Shown piece after piece: positions 7,983 to 16,588 of a DNA stretch of 33,681 nt; the first letter of the stretch is position 1; every line of letters starts with the position of its first letter. This DNA is from Opitutaceae bacterium. GTDB taxonomy: Bacteria; Verrucomicrobiota; Verrucomicrobiia; Opitutales; Opitutaceae. The position numbers and the translations under genes are program-made. The stretch lies in NCBI GenBank assembly GCA_028822375.1, contig JAPKDW010000017.1, forward strand, positions 1-33,681, in the 5' to 3' direction. The notes below the pieces were generated by a model that was given only the letters and a program-made list of their open reading frames with translations, had not been told where the DNA came from and did no database searches.

Positions 7983-8011
7983 TTGACGGGCATTTTTCGG
8001 TTATGCATCTT
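7983..8011 (+). promoter_or_regulatory. Candidate promoter of tRNA-Thr-tuf
   Basis: TTGACG at 7983-7988 matches a sigma-70 -35 box, and CATCTT at 8006-8011 with a 17-base spacer could serve as -10, although it is a poor match. The start point would fall about 30 bases before the tRNA. It is plausible because a highly expressed unit begins here. Confidence 0.4.
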
Positions 8012-8046
8012 CTTGCTTCTTTTTTCGACACACACCACTTGAAAAC

Positions 8047-8122
<76 letters not shown>

Positions 8123-8198
8123 TTCGAGCGACGGTTTTTTAAATGGGAGTGTTGGGAAGAAAAACAATTTTGATAATCATAATTAACTAACAAGCAAA

Positions 8199-9389
8199 AT
8201 GGCTAAAGGAACCTTCGAAAGAACTAAACCACACGTAAACGTTGGCACTATCGGACACGTTGACCATGGTAAAACTACGTTGACGACGTCGATCTTGGCT
8301 GTTCAAGCAGGCAAGGGACTCGCGGAAGCTAAGTCATACGCCGATATCGCTAAGGGTGGTACGGTTCGTGATGAGACAAAGGTTGTAACGATCTCTGTCG
8401 CTCACGTTGAGTATGAGTCTGACAAGCGTCACTACGCTCACGTCGACTGCCCAGGTCACGCGGACTTCGTAAAGAACATGATCACGGGTGCGGCGCAGAT
8501 GGATGGCGCGATCTTGGTTGTGAGCGCGGCTGATGGACCAATGCCTCAGACTCGCGAGCACATCCTGCTCGCTCGTCAGGTTGGCGTTCCTAGCATCGTG
8601 GTTTTCCTTAACAAGTGCGACCTAATCGACGACGAGGAACTCCTCGAATTGGTTGAGATGGAAGTGCGCGAATTGCTCGACAAGTACGACTTTCCAGGCG
8701 ACGACACCACGATCATTCGCGGTTCCGCTATTGCGGCTCTCGAAGGCACGGATGAAGGCAAGGCTAACATCCAAGCTCTTATGGATGCCATCGACACGGA
8801 TGTAGTTGAGCCAGAGCGCGAAATCGACAAGCCATTCTTGATGTCTGTTGAAGACGTATTCTCGATCACTGGTCGCGGTACGGTTGCTACAGGTCGTATC
8901 GAGCGTGGTATCATCAAGGTTGGTTCCGAAATCGAAATCGTTGGTCTTAAGGACACTGCGAAATCTATCGTAACAGGCGTTGAAATGTTCCGCAAGATGC
9001 TCGATCAAGGTCAAGCTGGCGACAATGTTGGTATTTTGCTTCGCGGCATAGAAAAGGAATCCATCGAGCGCGGTCAAGTATTGGCAGCCCCTGGTTCGAT
9101 TACGCCTCATAAGAAGGGTAAAGCTGAAATCTACGTTCTTTCTAAGGACGAAGGTGGACGTCACACTCCTTTCTTCAACGGCTACCGTCCTCAGTTCTAC
9201 TTCCGTACGACAGACGTAACGGGTATTTGCGAACTTCCTGAAGGCGTAGAGATGGTTATGCCAGGTGACAATATTTCGATCGTTGTTTCTTTGACTAAGC
9301 CAATCGCTATGGAAAAGGGCCAACGCTTCGCTATCCGTGAAGGCGGACGCACTATCGGAGCTGGACGTATTACCGACATCGTCGAGTAA
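8199..9389 (+). CDS. tuf: Translation elongation factor EF-Tu with unusual switch I
   Basis: GTPase that carries aminoacyl-tRNA to the ribosomal A site. The 396-residue product has the P-loop GHVDHGKT (19-26), DCPGH (83-87) with the catalytic histidine H87, NKCD (138-141), and complete domains 2 and 3 ending in [15 protein letters not shown]. The striking feature is switch I. The nearly invariant EEKARGITI of bacterial EF-Tu reads [13 protein letters not shown] here (53-65), two residues longer overall. It keeps the Mg2+-binding threonine (T64) but has K61-V62 in place of the Arg-Gly pair. The rest aligns without gaps to ordinary EF-Tu, so this is not a frameshift. No Shine-Dalgarno precedes the ATG. 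The gene is cotranscribed with tRNA-Thr and ends in a strong terminator. No second tuf follows fusA in this window. Confidence 0.98.
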   Translation: MAKGTFERTKPHVNVGTIGHVDHGKTTLTTSILAVQAGKGLAEAKSYADIAKGGTVRDETKVVTISVAHVEYESDKRHYAHVDCPGHADFVKNMITGAAQMDGAILVVSAADGPMPQTREHILLARQVGVPSIVVFLNKCDLIDDEELLELVEMEVRELLDKYDFPGDDTTIIRGSAIAALEGTDEGKANIQALMDAIDTDVVEPEREIDKPFLMSVEDVFSITGRGTVATGRIERGIIKVGSEIEIVGLKDTAKSIVTGVEMFRKMLDQGQAGDNVGILLRGIEKESIERGQVLAAPGSITPHKKGKAEIYVLSKDEGGRHTPFFNGYRPQFYFRTTDVTGICELPEGVEMVMPGDNISIVVSLTKPIAMEKGQRFAIREGGRTIGAGRITDIVE

Positions 9390-9414
9390 GCGAATCGCAT
9401 ACAGTTTATTTCTC

Positions 9415-9457
9415 TTGCCGAAACCCGCTAAATCGGGTTTCGGCAATTCTGTTTTTT
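9415..9457 (+). terminator. Strong intrinsic terminator after tuf
   Basis: TTGCCGAAACCCG (9415-9427) pairs perfectly over 13 bases with CGGGTTTCGGCAA (9434-9446). The loop is 6 bases, and TTCTGTTTTTT follows. It lies just 14 bases before tRNA-Trp. Confidence 0.95.
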
Positions 9458-9470
9458 AAAATTAAGGCAT

Positions 9471-9546
9471 AGGGCAGTAGCTCAATTGGTAGAGTAGTGG
9501 TCTCCAAAACCATTGGTTGGGGGTTCGACTCCCTCCTGCCCTGCCA
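9471..9546 (+). tRNA. tRNA-Trp (anticodon CCA)
   Basis: Acceptor arm AGGGCAG pairs with CTGCCCT, the discriminator is G, and CCA is encoded at 9544-9546. The anticodon loop CTCCAAA carries CCA, read as Trp. It stands before secE-nusG, a conserved arrangement in many bacteria. A TAAAAT at 9457-9462 could be a -10 box for it, but no convincing -35 box is visible, so it may depend on read-through from tuf. Confidence 0.97.
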
Positions 9547-9564
9547 TTCTTATAAACTCGTTTA

Positions 9565-9768
9565 ATGAAAAATCCTTTCCGCAGCATCCGTATCTTCGCA
9601 GGCGAAACAATGGGCGAATTGAAGAAGGCATCTTGGCCGACTCGCACTGAGTTGCGCGATTCCACAATCGTGGTTCTCGTGTCGATTGTCATTATGGGTG
9701 TCTTTATCGCTGTAGCGGATTTCTCTCTCGCTAATGTGGTGAACTTGTTCACCAGCTACATGCGCTAA
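9565..9768 (+). CDS. secE: Preprotein translocase subunit SecE
   Basis: Small essential subunit that clamps SecY in the SecYEG protein-conducting channel of the inner membrane. The 67-residue product is the short single-span form. The cytoplasmic amphipathic helix carries the conserved GELKKASWPTRTEL (17-30), followed by one membrane segment at about 35-58. It lies 18 bases after tRNA-Trp and 11 bases before nusG, the usual order. No Shine-Dalgarno is seen before the ATG. Confidence 0.96.
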   Translation: MKNPFRSIRIFAGETMGELKKASWPTRTELRDSTIVVLVSIVIMGVFIAVADFSLANVVNLFTSYMR

Positions 9769-9779
9769 GTTTTAAAGCG

Positions 9780-10382
9780 ATGACCGAAACAAGCGAAACA
9801 AGCGAAACAGACGAAATCATCGATAGGTCCCGAGGTGATTGGTACGTGATTCAAACCCTTTCCAATCAGGAAGGGAAGGTGAAGCGGTACCTGGATAAGT
9901 TCATCGTTGAAGAAGAGATGGAAGACTTCGTGTTCGAAGTTCTCGTTCCGACGGAAACGGTTGTTGAAGTAAAGAATGGCAAGAAAACGCAAATCACTCG
10001 GAAGTTTTATCCAGGATACGCGTTTGTCCGCATGCACCTCTATGGTGAAGACGGAAAACTTTTGAACAAGCCGTGGTATTTCGTTCGCGAAACCGCTGGC
10101 GTTATTAATTTCGTGGGAGCAGCTCGTCCAGCTGCCCTGAAAAAGGCGGAAATGGACACGGTTCTCAGCCAAATCGAAGCGGCTTCGGGTAAGGAAACTC
10201 CGAAGATCCAGTACGAAGAGGGCGAAGAAGTGAAGATTACCGATGGACCTTTTCTCAATCTCAATGGTCGGATCGACGAAATCGATCCCGACAAAGGCAA
10301 GCTCAAGGTATCCGTATCCATTTTTGGCCGTTTTACGCCAGTGGAATTAGAATATTGGCAAGTCGAACGCATAACTAGCTAG
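9780..10382 (+). CDS. nusG: Transcription elongation/antitermination factor NusG
   Basis: Binds the clamp of RNA polymerase to promote processive elongation and links it to Rho or to the leading ribosome through S10, whose gene is also in this window. The 200-residue product has an NGN domain (about 20-125) with [11 protein letters not shown] at 21-31 and [11 protein letters not shown] near 75-85. A C-terminal KOW domain (about 145-198) contains [16 protein letters not shown]. The N terminus has an added acidic TSETSETDE stretch encoded by short 9-base repeats. The start is the ATG at 9780, 11 bases after secE. No Shine-Dalgarno is visible. Confidence 0.97.
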   Translation: MTETSETSETDEIIDRSRGDWYVIQTLSNQEGKVKRYLDKFIVEEEMEDFVFEVLVPTETVVEVKNGKKTQITRKFYPGYAFVRMHLYGEDGKLLNKPWYFVRETAGVINFVGAARPAALKKAEMDTVLSQIEAASGKETPKIQYEEGEEVKITDGPFLNLNGRIDEIDPDKGKLKVSVSIFGRFTPVELEYWQVERITS

Positions 10383-10390
10383 AATATCAG

Positions 10391-10816
10391 ATGGCAAAGA
10401 AAATAACCGGAACGATTCGTCTGCAGCTCCCAGCTGGCGGCGCAAACCCAGCTCCTCCAGTAGGACCAGCGCTTGGCGCAGCAGGGGTCAATATCATGGC
10501 CTTCTGTAAGGAGTACAATGCGAAGACGAAGGATCAGGCAGGAACGATTCTTCCTGTCGTTATCTCTGTCTATCAAGACAGATCATTCAGCTTCATCCTG
10601 AAGTCCCCTCCGGCGGCAGTTCTTCTTAAGAAGGCAGCTGGCTTGGCGAAGGGTTCGGGCGTGCCGAATCGCGACAAGGTCGGTACCGTGACCAAGAAGC
10701 AAATTCTCGAGATCGTCGAGACGAAGAAGGCGGACCTAAACGCGTCCGACCCAGAGGCAGCTTCTCGCATTATCGCGGGAACCGCTCGCTCGATGGGCAT
10801 CGATGTCGTCGACTAA
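10391..10816 (+). CDS. rplK: Ribosomal protein uL11
   Basis: Binds the GTPase-associated centre of 23S rRNA at the base of the L10-L12 stalk and takes part in factor-dependent GTP hydrolysis and stringent-response activation. The 141 residues match the family length. The proline-rich N-terminal signature [14 protein letters not shown] (17-30) and the C-terminal RNA-binding part with [10 protein letters not shown] are intact. It follows nusG by 8 bases and precedes rplA by a structured 71-base spacer. Confidence 0.98.
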   Translation: MAKKITGTIRLQLPAGGANPAPPVGPALGAAGVNIMAFCKEYNAKTKDQAGTILPVVISVYQDRSFSFILKSPPAAVLLKKAAGLAKGSGVPNRDKVGTVTKKQILEIVETKKADLNASDPEAASRIIAGTARSMGIDVVD

Positions 10817-10848
10817 TATCACTCTCTCATAATAGATCACCCGTTAAC

Positions 10849-10880
10849 GCAGGAGCCGAAAGGCGTTCGAACTGCAAGGA
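10849..10880 (+). promoter_or_regulatory. Candidate structured leader of rplA
   Basis: GCAG (10849-10852) can pair with CTGC (10872-10875). Inside, GCC-GAAA-GGC (10855-10864) forms a small GNRA-capped hairpin. The fold ends against the AAGGAG Shine-Dalgarno of rplA (10876-10881), so protein binding here could block translation. A role as an r-protein feedback site is inference. Confidence 0.45.
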
Positions 10881-10887
10881 GTACACC

Positions 10888-11580
10888 ATGGCTAAACCGA
10901 CTAAACGTTTTCGCGCTGCTCAAGAAGCAGCCGATTTGAGTAAAGAGTACACTGTTGCAGAGGCTGTCGATGCGCTCGCGAAATTGCCGAAGGCAAATTT
11001 CGATGAGACTGTCGAACTGTCGATGAAACTGTTAGTAGATCCCCGTAAAGGCGACGAAATGGTTCGCGGTACGGTGATGTTGCCTCATGGCAGCGGAAAG
11101 ACGGTACGCGTTCTCGCGTTTACTACTGATCCCGATGCGGCTATTGCTGCTGGCGCGACTACTGCGGGTCTCGGAGATATCATCGAGAAGATCCAAGGTG
11201 GATGGCTCGATTTCGATGTAGCGGTTGCTACTCCAGATGCGATGAAGGAAGTGCGCAAAATCGCTCGCGTCCTTGGTCCTAAGGGAATGATGCCGAATCC
11301 GAAGGCAGGCACGGTTTCGCCTGACATCGAAAAAGCGATTAAGGAAGTGATGGCAGGTCGCGTAGAGTTTAAGCTCGATAAGTCTGCAACACTCGGAGTT
11401 GGAATCGCAAAACGTTCTTTCTCAGCCGAGCAAGTCACCGACAATTTGAATACATTGATCGATGCAGTTGGAAAAGCTCGTCCGTCGGGTTTCAAGGGTA
11501 ACTACATTCACAGCGCCACAATTTCGGCAACGATGACTCCCGGCCTCAAGCTTGCCGGATCCGAGTACTCGAAATTCTAA
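10888..11580 (+). CDS. rplA: Ribosomal protein uL1
   Basis: Forms the mobile L1 stalk that helps release deacylated tRNA from the E site. In many bacteria it also represses its own operon by binding mRNA. The 230 residues cover both domains, and the conserved signature near 128-147 reads RKIARVLGPKGMMPNPKAGT. The ATG at 10888 has a good AAGGAG seven bases upstream, which makes this one of the better-marked starts in the operon. rplJ follows after only 25 bases. Confidence 0.98.
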   Translation: MAKPTKRFRAAQEAADLSKEYTVAEAVDALAKLPKANFDETVELSMKLLVDPRKGDEMVRGTVMLPHGSGKTVRVLAFTTDPDAAIAAGATTAGLGDIIEKIQGGWLDFDVAVATPDAMKEVRKIARVLGPKGMMPNPKAGTVSPDIEKAIKEVMAGRVEFKLDKSATLGVGIAKRSFSAEQVTDNLNTLIDAVGKARPSGFKGNYIHSATISATMTPGLKLAGSEYSKF

Positions 11581-11605
11581 CCTTTAAATTTGTAGCATTA
11601 GATAA

Positions 11606-12124
11606 ATGAGACCGGAAAAACAATTTCTAGTAGACGAGGTTAACAATCATCTCGAAAAGTCGGACTACCTGTTCTTGGCGGATTACGAACGTGCAAACGT
11701 TATGGATATCGCGGAACTACGTGGCCAGCTCGTGAAGGAAGAAGCCGAATTTCACGTCGTAAAAAATAACATCCTCAAAGTTGCCGCAAAGGGACGCGGA
11801 CTTCCTTCATTGGATGACCAATTGACAGGACAGAACGCGATTATAATCGGTGGCGGAAATCCTTCTGGAGTCGCCAAGATTCTGACGAACTACTTCGATA
11901 AGGCCGAGAAGTTCGAGGTTAAAGTAGGCGTTCTTAGCAGCAACAGGATCGAGCAAAATGAGGTTCAAGTATTGGCCAAGTTGCCATCCTTGGATGCGTT
12001 GCGAGCTCAACTGCTTGGATTGCTCAGCAAGCCTGCTCAGCAGATGGTATTCGTCCTCAACGCGGTTCCGCAGAACATTCTCAATGTCCTTCAGGCAAAA
12101 GCCGACGCGAAGGGCGACAACTAG
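11606..12124 (+). CDS. rplJ: Ribosomal protein uL10
   Basis: Base of the stalk: anchors L12 dimers to 23S rRNA next to L11. The 172-residue product has the N-terminal RNA-binding domain with FHVVKNNILKVAAKG near 50-64 and a C-terminal helix rich in Leu/Ala/Val that binds L12 dimers. The spacer from rplA is only 25 bases, too short for the L10-binding mRNA leader that sits at this position in E. coli. The structured spacer is instead downstream, before rplL. No Shine-Dalgarno is visible. Confidence 0.97.
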   Translation: MRPEKQFLVDEVNNHLEKSDYLFLADYERANVMDIAELRGQLVKEEAEFHVVKNNILKVAAKGRGLPSLDDQLTGQNAIIIGGGNPSGVAKILTNYFDKAEKFEVKVGVLSSNRIEQNEVQVLAKLPSLDALRAQLLGLLSKPAQQMVFVLNAVPQNILNVLQAKADAKGDN

Positions 12125-12136
12125 TTTTATCTATTT

Positions 12137-12160
12137 CGAAGGCGTTTGCGCCTTCGTCTT
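12137..12160 (+). terminator. Attenuator-like hairpin between rplJ and rplL
   Basis: CGAAGGCG (12137-12144) pairs perfectly with CGCCTTCG (12149-12156) around a TTTG loop, and TCTTATC follows. The T run is weak, so partial termination, mRNA processing or 3' end protection are all possible. Confidence 0.55.
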
Positions 12161-12187
12161 ATCATAATAAAGAAAACCAAAGATATA

Positions 12188-12233
12188 GGCTAGGGCTGAT
12201 AAACGGCCTTAAATGAGGGGAACCGAACTAGCC
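12188..12233 (+). promoter_or_regulatory. Candidate structured leader of rplL
   Basis: GGCTAG (12188-12193) pairs with CTAGCC (12228-12233). Inside, CGG and CCT (12204-12209) can pair with AGG and CCG further on, leaving an asymmetric internal loop with CTGATAAA on one side. The fold ends 15 bases before the rplL ATG, a spot where the mRNA has no Shine-Dalgarno. It may be a stalk-protein binding site; this is inferred from position only. Confidence 0.4.
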
Positions 12234-12248
12234 GATCAAAAAAATACA

Positions 12249-12629
12249 ATGGCAGACATCACAAAAGAAGACGTAATCGAATGGCTCAGCAATCAAACCG
12301 TGCTCGACATCGCCGGATTGGTTAAAGATTTGGAAGACAAGTGGGGCGTAAGCGCTGCTGCTCCTGTAGCCGTTGCCGCAGCTCCTGCTGGCGAAGCAGC
12401 TGAAGCTGTTGAAGAGAAGACTGAATTCGACGTAATCCTCCTCGAGGCAGGCGCTAAGAAGATCAATGTGATCAAGGAAGTGCGTGCGATCACCGGTCTC
12501 GGTCTTAAGGACGCAAAGGATCTCGTTGAAGGAGCTCCTAAGCCAGTTAAGGAAGCTGTTTCCAAGGACGAAGCTGCTGAGATCAAGACCAAGCTCGAAG
12601 CAGTCGGCGCAAAGGTTGAACTTAAATAG
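12249..12629 (+). CDS. rplL: Ribosomal protein bL12 (L7/L12)
   Basis: Present as dimers on the stalk, where its C-terminal domain recruits EF-Tu, EF-G and other GTPases. The 126-residue product has the N-terminal dimerisation helices (1-32), an Ala/Pro-rich hinge (about 38-57) and the factor-binding domain with [20 protein letters not shown] near 70-89. The start is set at the ATG at 12249, where family homology begins (MADITKEDV). An in-frame ATG at 12213 would add 12 unlikely residues from within the leader hairpin. No Shine-Dalgarno is visible. Confidence 0.97.
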   Translation: MADITKEDVIEWLSNQTVLDIAGLVKDLEDKWGVSAAAPVAVAAAPAGEAAEAVEEKTEFDVILLEAGAKKINVIKEVRAITGLGLKDAKDLVEGAPKPVKEAVSKDEAAEIKTKLEAVGAKVELK

Positions 12630-12665
12630 CATTGCTCAGTACTGTTTCTAATAGCTTTTTATATC

Positions 12666-12700
12666 AAGACAGGCGCGTTTTCGCGCGCCTGTCTTTGCTG
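12666..12700 (+). terminator. Hairpin (partial terminator) between rplL and rpoB
   Basis: AAGACAGGCGCG (12666-12677) pairs perfectly over 12 bases with CGCGCCTGTCTT (12684-12695), loop TTTTCG. Only a few T follow, mixed with G and C. In E. coli a leaky terminator between rplL and rpoB sets the ratio of ribosomal protein to polymerase mRNA, and this hairpin lies at the same place. Confidence 0.75.
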
Positions 12701-12790
12701 TTCCTAAATACCGGCTGCTGATTCACTTTTAGCGACCGTTTTTTGAATTCTATTTCGCACCTAATTACTCAATTCAAGTAAGGAAATTCC

Positions 12791-15700
12791 ATGGCCGACC
12801 GCATCAATTTCGGAAAACTTAAGGACACAATCAGTCCCCCCAATCTGATCGAAATTCAGATCAATTCCTACCTGGATTTTCTGCAGAAGGACACCCCGAT
12901 TCTCGAACGCAAGAAAGATGGAATCGAAGCAGTCTTCAGCGAAGTCTTCCCAATCGAAAGCTACGACGGACGACTCGTGCTCGAATTCGTCTCGTACACG
13001 ATTGGCGATCCGAAAGCGACCGAGATCGAGTGTATCCGCGAAGGGATCACTTATGCGGTTCCGCTTTACGTGAAACTCCGTCTTCGTGAAGAAGACAATC
13101 TCAAGGACGAAGAGATTTACATGGGCGAAATGCCTATGGTGACGAGCCGCGGTTCGTTCATCATCAATGGTGCAGAGCGTGTCGTGGTCAGCCAGTTGCA
13201 CCGTTCTCCTGGCATTTGCTACGAAGTTACGCCACATACGAATGGTAAACTTCTCCATTCTTACCGGATTATTCCGGATCGCGGCACATGGCTTGAAGTT
13301 CAGTTCGATAATAACGATTTGCTTTACGTCTATCTCGATCGCCGCCGTCGTCGTCGTAAGTTTCTTATTACGACGCTCATGCGCGCTGTTGGATTCTCTT
13401 CGGATCTCGATATCCTAAATCTCTTCTATACTATTGAGGAGATGCCTCTTGCTGATGCCTTGGCAAAGGAGAACGTAAGTCAGTACGTGTTGGTCGAGGA
13501 TGCTGTCGATGCGGAGAAGGGCGTTATTATCGCCCGCGCTTTCGAGCCATTGACTAAAGCCATCGTTCGTCAATTCGAAGAGCATGGAATCCCTGCGTTA
13601 AAGATCATCGATACGTCTTCGGATGAAGGGGCGATCGTTCGTGCGCTTAAGAAGGATAATACTCAAAACGAAGAGGAAGCTCTCAAAGAAATTTATAAGC
13701 GTTTGCGTCCTGGCGAGCCGCCTACGACTGCGAATGCCAAGGCATTGCTCAAACGTTTGTTCTTCGATCCAAAGCGTTATGATTTGGGTCGCGTTGGTCG
13801 CTATAAGATCAACCAAAAGCTTGAAATGGATGTCGATGTCGAGAATCGCACCTTGGAAGGCGCTGACATCGTTGAGGCAACTAAGTACTTGATTAAGCTT
13901 AGAGGAGGCGAAGGTTACCTGGATGATATCGATCACTTGGGCAGCCGTCGCGTTCGTACGGTAGGCGAACTTTTGGCTAACCAGTGCCGTCTCGGTCTTT
14001 CCCGTACGGAGCGTCTCGTTCGCGAGCGCATGACGCTTTACGATCAAAGCGTTGATTCGATCACTCCTCAGAAGTTGATCAATCCAAAGGCTTTAACGAC
14101 CGTGATTCGCGACTTTTTTGCTCGCAGTCAGTTGTCGCAGTTCATGGACCAAATTAACCCGTTGGCGGAATTGACGCACAAGCGTCGCCTTTCCGCTCTT
14201 GGACCTGGTGGTTTGAATCGTGAACGCGCCGGTTTCGAAGTGCGCGACGTACATCCTACTCACTATGGACGCATTTGCCCGATTGAGACTCCTGAAGGAC
14301 CGAACATCGGTTTGATCAACTCGCTCGCGACTTTTTCTCGCGTCAACGAGTTCGGTTTTATCGAAACTCCTTATCGGGTTGTCGTCGAAGGCCAGATAAC
14401 TGAAGAGATTCGTTATCTCAACGCCGACCAAGAAGAAGGTAAGATTATCGCTCAGGCGAACAGTGAGATTGACGCCGATAACAATTTCCTCGGCAAGGTA
14501 ACCGTACGTCAAAGTGGCGAGTTCCTCGAAGTGGACAAAGAGCAAGTCAACTTCATGGATGTTTCTCCTAAGCAGCTCGTTTCCGTCGCTGCCGGTTTGA
14601 TTCCTTTCTTGGAGCACGATGATGCTAATCGCGCGTTGATGGGTTCGAACATGCAGCGTCAAGGCGTACCACTCTTGCAGGCTGATTCTCCTTTTGTGGG
14701 AACCGGTATTGAAGAGCGTGTCGCTCGTGATTCGAAAACTGTTTGCGTTACCGATCACGAAGGTATCGTTGCTTCGGTTGATGCGAATCGCATTGTCGTT
14801 ACCGACGACGGAGAGTTGCCCGAGCATTTCTTTAACAAGCCTATCTCCGATCATTCGAATGGAGTGCATGTTACCGAGCTACGCAAATTTATGCGGTCGA
14901 ATGCAGGAACGTGTTTCAATCAGAAGCCAATCGTCGCGAAAGGCCAGCCAGTTAAGGCCGGCGCTATTATTGCAGACGGTCCTTGTACTCAACTAGGCGA
15001 GTTGGCTTTGGGGCGTAACATCCTGGTGGCGTTCATGCCTTGGAATGGTTACAATTTCGAGGATGCCATTCTGATTTCCGAAAAGGTTCTCAAGGACGAT
15101 ATCTACACATCGATTCACGTGGCCGAATTCGAGGTAACCGCTCGAGATACAAAGCTCGGACCGGAAGAAATCACCCGTGATATTCCGAATGTCGGTGAAG
15201 AAGCGCTTCGCAACTTGAATCACGACGGCGTTATTCGCATTGGAGCAGAAGTCCATCCGGGAGATATCCTCGTCGGAAAGATCACGCCGAAGAGCGAAAC
15301 GGAATTGGCTCCAGAAGAAAAACTGCTTCGCGCTATTTTCGGCGAGAAGGCAGCGGATGTTAAGGACAGTTCTTTGGTCGTTCCATCGGGCGTCGAAGGC
15401 ATCATTATGGATGTCAAAGTTTCGAGCCGTATCGATTACGAGCGCGAGCGTTTAAGTCCTTCGGATCGTCGCCGTCAGGTGAAGCAGATCAACGAAGAAT
15501 ACAAGACGCAGATGGACAAGCTTCGCGAAGGATTGACCGAAGCGCTCTCCAATATCCTTCTCGGTGAAAAGATTCCATTGGATGTAGTGAATGGCCAGAA
15601 TGGCGAAATCATTATTCCTGCGAATCGTAAGATCACCAAGACGCTATTGCGTAAGCTAGCGGCGGTTTCCAAGCACGTTGAAATCGATCCTTCTCCTGTT

Positions 15701-16564
15701 CGTATTAAGATTATGGAGATCATCAGTTCTTACCAAGGTAAGTTCGATGAGTTGGAATCGGATCGCGAGCGCAAGACTGCGAATATCGAAACTGGCGATG
15801 ATGCTGCTCAAGGCGTTATCAAGCAGGTTAAGGTTTACATCGCTACCAAGGAAAAGCTTAAGGTCGGCGACAAAATGGCGGGACGCCACGGTAACAAGGG
15901 TGTCATCGCTAAGATCGTACCCGAAGAAGATATGCCGTATATGCCGGATGGCACGCCGATTCAAATCTGTTTGAATCCACTGGGCGTACCTTCTCGTATG
16001 AACGTGGGCCAGGTCCTTGAAACTCATATGGGTTGGGCGTGTAAGGTCCTCGGGATGAAGGTTTCGACTCCAGTATTCGATGGTATTCCGGAAAAAACCG
16101 TACGTCAGCATTTGGCGGACGCTGGATTGCCAACGACTGGTAAGAGCGTTCTCTACGATGGTCGCAGTGGCGACAAGCTAGACCAGGAAGTGGTTGTCGG
16201 TTGGGTGTATATGATGAAGCTGAATCACTTGGTTTCCCATAAGATCCACGCCCGTGCAGTCGGTCCTTATTCTTTGGTTACGCAACAACCATTGGGCGGT
16301 AAGGCTCAGTACGGTGGACAGCGTTTCGGAGAAATGGAGGTCTGGGCTCTCGAAGCTTACGGTGCCGCATACACGCTCCAGGAGTTGCTCACCGTTAAGT
16401 CGGATGACGTTCAGGGACGTACGAAGATCTACGAATCGCTCGTTAAGGGTGACGCTACTTTGCAAGCCGGTACTCCAGAATCATTCAACGTATTGATCAA
16501 AGAAATCCAATCTCTTGGCCTGGACATTCGTCTCGGTCGCCAAAGTGAGTTGGGTTATAAATAA
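12791..16564 (+). CDS. rpoB: RNA polymerase beta subunit
   Basis: Core subunit of RNA polymerase that forms one pincer and half of the active-site cleft. The 1257-residue length fits a beta subunit without the large E. coli insertions. The rifampicin-pocket region [16 protein letters not shown] is clear, with D453, H463 and S468 at the places of E. coli D516, H526 and S531. I455 replaces N518, a position that varies naturally among bacteria. The fork region [16 protein letters not shown] and the [11 protein letters not shown] segment, which lies close to the catalytic centre, are intact. AAGGAA six bases before the ATG serves as the ribosome binding site. rpoC follows after 24 bases. Confidence 0.99.
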   Translation: MADRINFGKLKDTISPPNLIEIQINSYLDFLQKDTPILERKKDGIEAVFSEVFPIESYDGRLVLEFVSYTIGDPKATEIECIREGITYAVPLYVKLRLREEDNLKDEEIYMGEMPMVTSRGSFIINGAERVVVSQLHRSPGICYEVTPHTNGKLLHSYRIIPDRGTWLEVQFDNNDLLYVYLDRRRRRRKFLITTLMRAVGFSSDLDILNLFYTIEEMPLADALAKENVSQYVLVEDAVDAEKGVIIARAFEPLTKAIVRQFEEHGIPALKIIDTSSDEGAIVRALKKDNTQNEEEALKEIYKRLRPGEPPTTANAKALLKRLFFDPKRYDLGRVGRYKINQKLEMDVDVENRTLEGADIVEATKYLIKLRGGEGYLDDIDHLGSRRVRTVGELLANQCRLGLSRTERLVRERMTLYDQSVDSITPQKLINPKALTTVIRDFFARSQLSQFMDQINPLAELTHKRRLSALGPGGLNRERAGFEVRDVHPTHYGRICPIETPEGPNIGLINSLATFSRVNEFGFIETPYRVVVEGQITEEIRYLNADQEEGKIIAQANSEIDADNNFLGKVTVRQSGEFLEVDKEQVNFMDVSPKQLVSVAAGLIPFLEHDDANRALMGSNMQRQGVPLLQADSPFVGTGIEERVARDSKTVCVTDHEGIVASVDANRIVVTDDGELPEHFFNKPISDHSNGVHVTELRKFMRSNAGTCFNQKPIVAKGQPVKAGAIIADGPCTQLGELALGRNILVAFMPWNGYNFEDAILISEKVLKDDIYTSIHVAEFEVTARDTKLGPEEITRDIPNVGEEALRNLNHDGVIRIGAEVHPGDILVGKITPKSETELAPEEKLLRAIFGEKAADVKDSSLVVPSGVEGIIMDVKVSSRIDYERERLSPSDRRRQVKQINEEYKTQMDKLREGLTEALSNILLGEKIPLDVVNGQNGEIIIPANRKITKTLLRKLAAVSKHVEIDPSPVRIKIMEIISSYQGKFDELESDRERKTANIETGDDAAQGVIKQVKVYIATKEKLKVGDKMAGRHGNKGVIAKIVPEEDMPYMPDGTPIQICLNPLGVPSRMNVGQVLETHMGWACKVLGMKVSTPVFDGIPEKTVRQHLADAGLPTTGKSVLYDGRSGDKLDQEVVVGWVYMMKLNHLVSHKIHARAVGPYSLVTQQPLGGKAQYGGQRFGEMEVWALEAYGAAYTLQELLTVKSDDVQGRTKIYESLVKGDATLQAGTPESFNVLIKEIQSLGLDIRLGRQSELGYK

Positions 16565-16588
16565 TCGCCAATCAACTAGGATCAAAAA

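Noticed and set aside
12213-12248. Upstream in-frame ATG of rplL
   Set aside because: It lies in the leader fold and adds 12 residues not found in L7/L12; homology begins at the ATG at 12249.
14147-14194. Possible rifampicin-resistance substitution in RpoB (I455 at the E. coli N518 position)
   Set aside because: D516, H526 and S531 equivalents are wild type and position 518 varies naturally among bacteria.
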